This document shows, one piece after another, positions 13,024-13,067 of a stretch of 13,067 nt of DNA. Numbering within the stretch: position 1 is the stretch's first letter; each line of letters begins with the position of its first letter. A program made the translations under genes and the position numbers. The notes beneath the pieces are model-generated. The model did no database searches. It saw only the letters and a list, made by a program, of their open reading frames with translations, and was not told the origin of the DNA. Source of the stretch: an uncultured Oscillospiraceae bacterium (GTDB lineage: Bacteria; Bacillota; Clostridia; Oscillospirales; Ruminococcaceae); assembly GCA_900553955.1 (NCBI GenBank), contig USFO01000042.1:1-13067 (forward strand), written 5' to 3'.

Positions 13024-13067
13024 TTATTCTTCGCCTTTCATCTTTGCATAGCATTCGCTGCAGTAAA
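13024..13067 (-). CDS. C-terminal end of a small Cys-containing protein (partial)
   Basis: Only the last 13 codons are inside the window, reading YCSECYAKMKGEE and then TAA (13024-13026). The CxxC pair suggests the final knuckle of a zinc-ribbon-like protein. A strong terminator follows at the expected distance, which supports this being a true gene end. The start and most of the gene lie beyond the right edge, so no family can be named. Confidence 0.6.
   Translation of the reverse strand, partial: YCSECYAKMKGEE

Overview
The window looks like chromosomal core sequence from an anaerobic, spore-forming-lineage Firmicute (class Clostridia, probably Oscillospiraceae/Ruminococcaceae-like). The basis is the cdaA-cdaR c-di-AMP pair, an MltG homologue with a long acidic cytoplasmic tail, FAD-dependent ThyX, MnmM (YtqB type), a SpoVB-like flippase, a DUF3343/cysteine-desulfurase pair, purine-rich ribosome binding sites (AGGAGG type), consensus sigma-A promoters and short intergenic gaps. 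No rRNA, tRNA, CRISPR array, transposase or phage gene was seen. The assignment is from protein character only; no database search was possible.

Layout, left to right. (1) 1-4401, minus strand: cdaA (diadenylate cyclase) overlaps cdaR (YbbR-domain regulator). A perfect 13-bp hairpin follows, then a COG2509-type FAD oxidoreductase and a GNAT acetyltransferase. The usual downstream partner glmM is absent. (2) 4402-4809: a 408-bp divergent intergenic region with promoter-like elements and one copy of a short palindromic repeat. (3) 4810-6173, plus strand: a DUF3343 protein coupled to a class V aminotransferase/cysteine desulfurase, a small sulfur (or selenium) handling operon. (4) 6319-7824, minus: mltG, separated from region 3 by a bidirectional terminator. 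(5) 7953-8111, plus: a 52-residue Cys/Gly-rich protein with a hydrophobic N-terminus, divergent from mltG. (6) 8176-10428, minus: a lipoprotein gene with its own promoter and terminator, then a thyX-DJ-1/PfpI operon. (7) 10603-11175, plus: mnmM, transcribed divergently from the lipoprotein gene; its terminator overlaps the 3' end of the next gene. (8) 11276-12847, minus: a SpoVB/MurJ-superfamily flippase. (9) 13024-13067, minus: the extreme C-terminus of a small Cys-containing protein that continues beyond the window, followed by a strong terminator.

Several genes serve the cell envelope: c-di-AMP synthesis and its control, septal glycan cleavage, lipid-linked precursor flipping and a lipoprotein. 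They are separate transcription units, so they are a neighbourhood and not one operon. Nothing here is clearly an undescribed defence or mobile system. The least explained items are the tiny Cys/Gly-rich protein (with a sigma-K-like element upstream), the unrecognised lipoprotein, the cdaR-oxidoreductase intergenic hairpin and the dispersed palindromic repeat.
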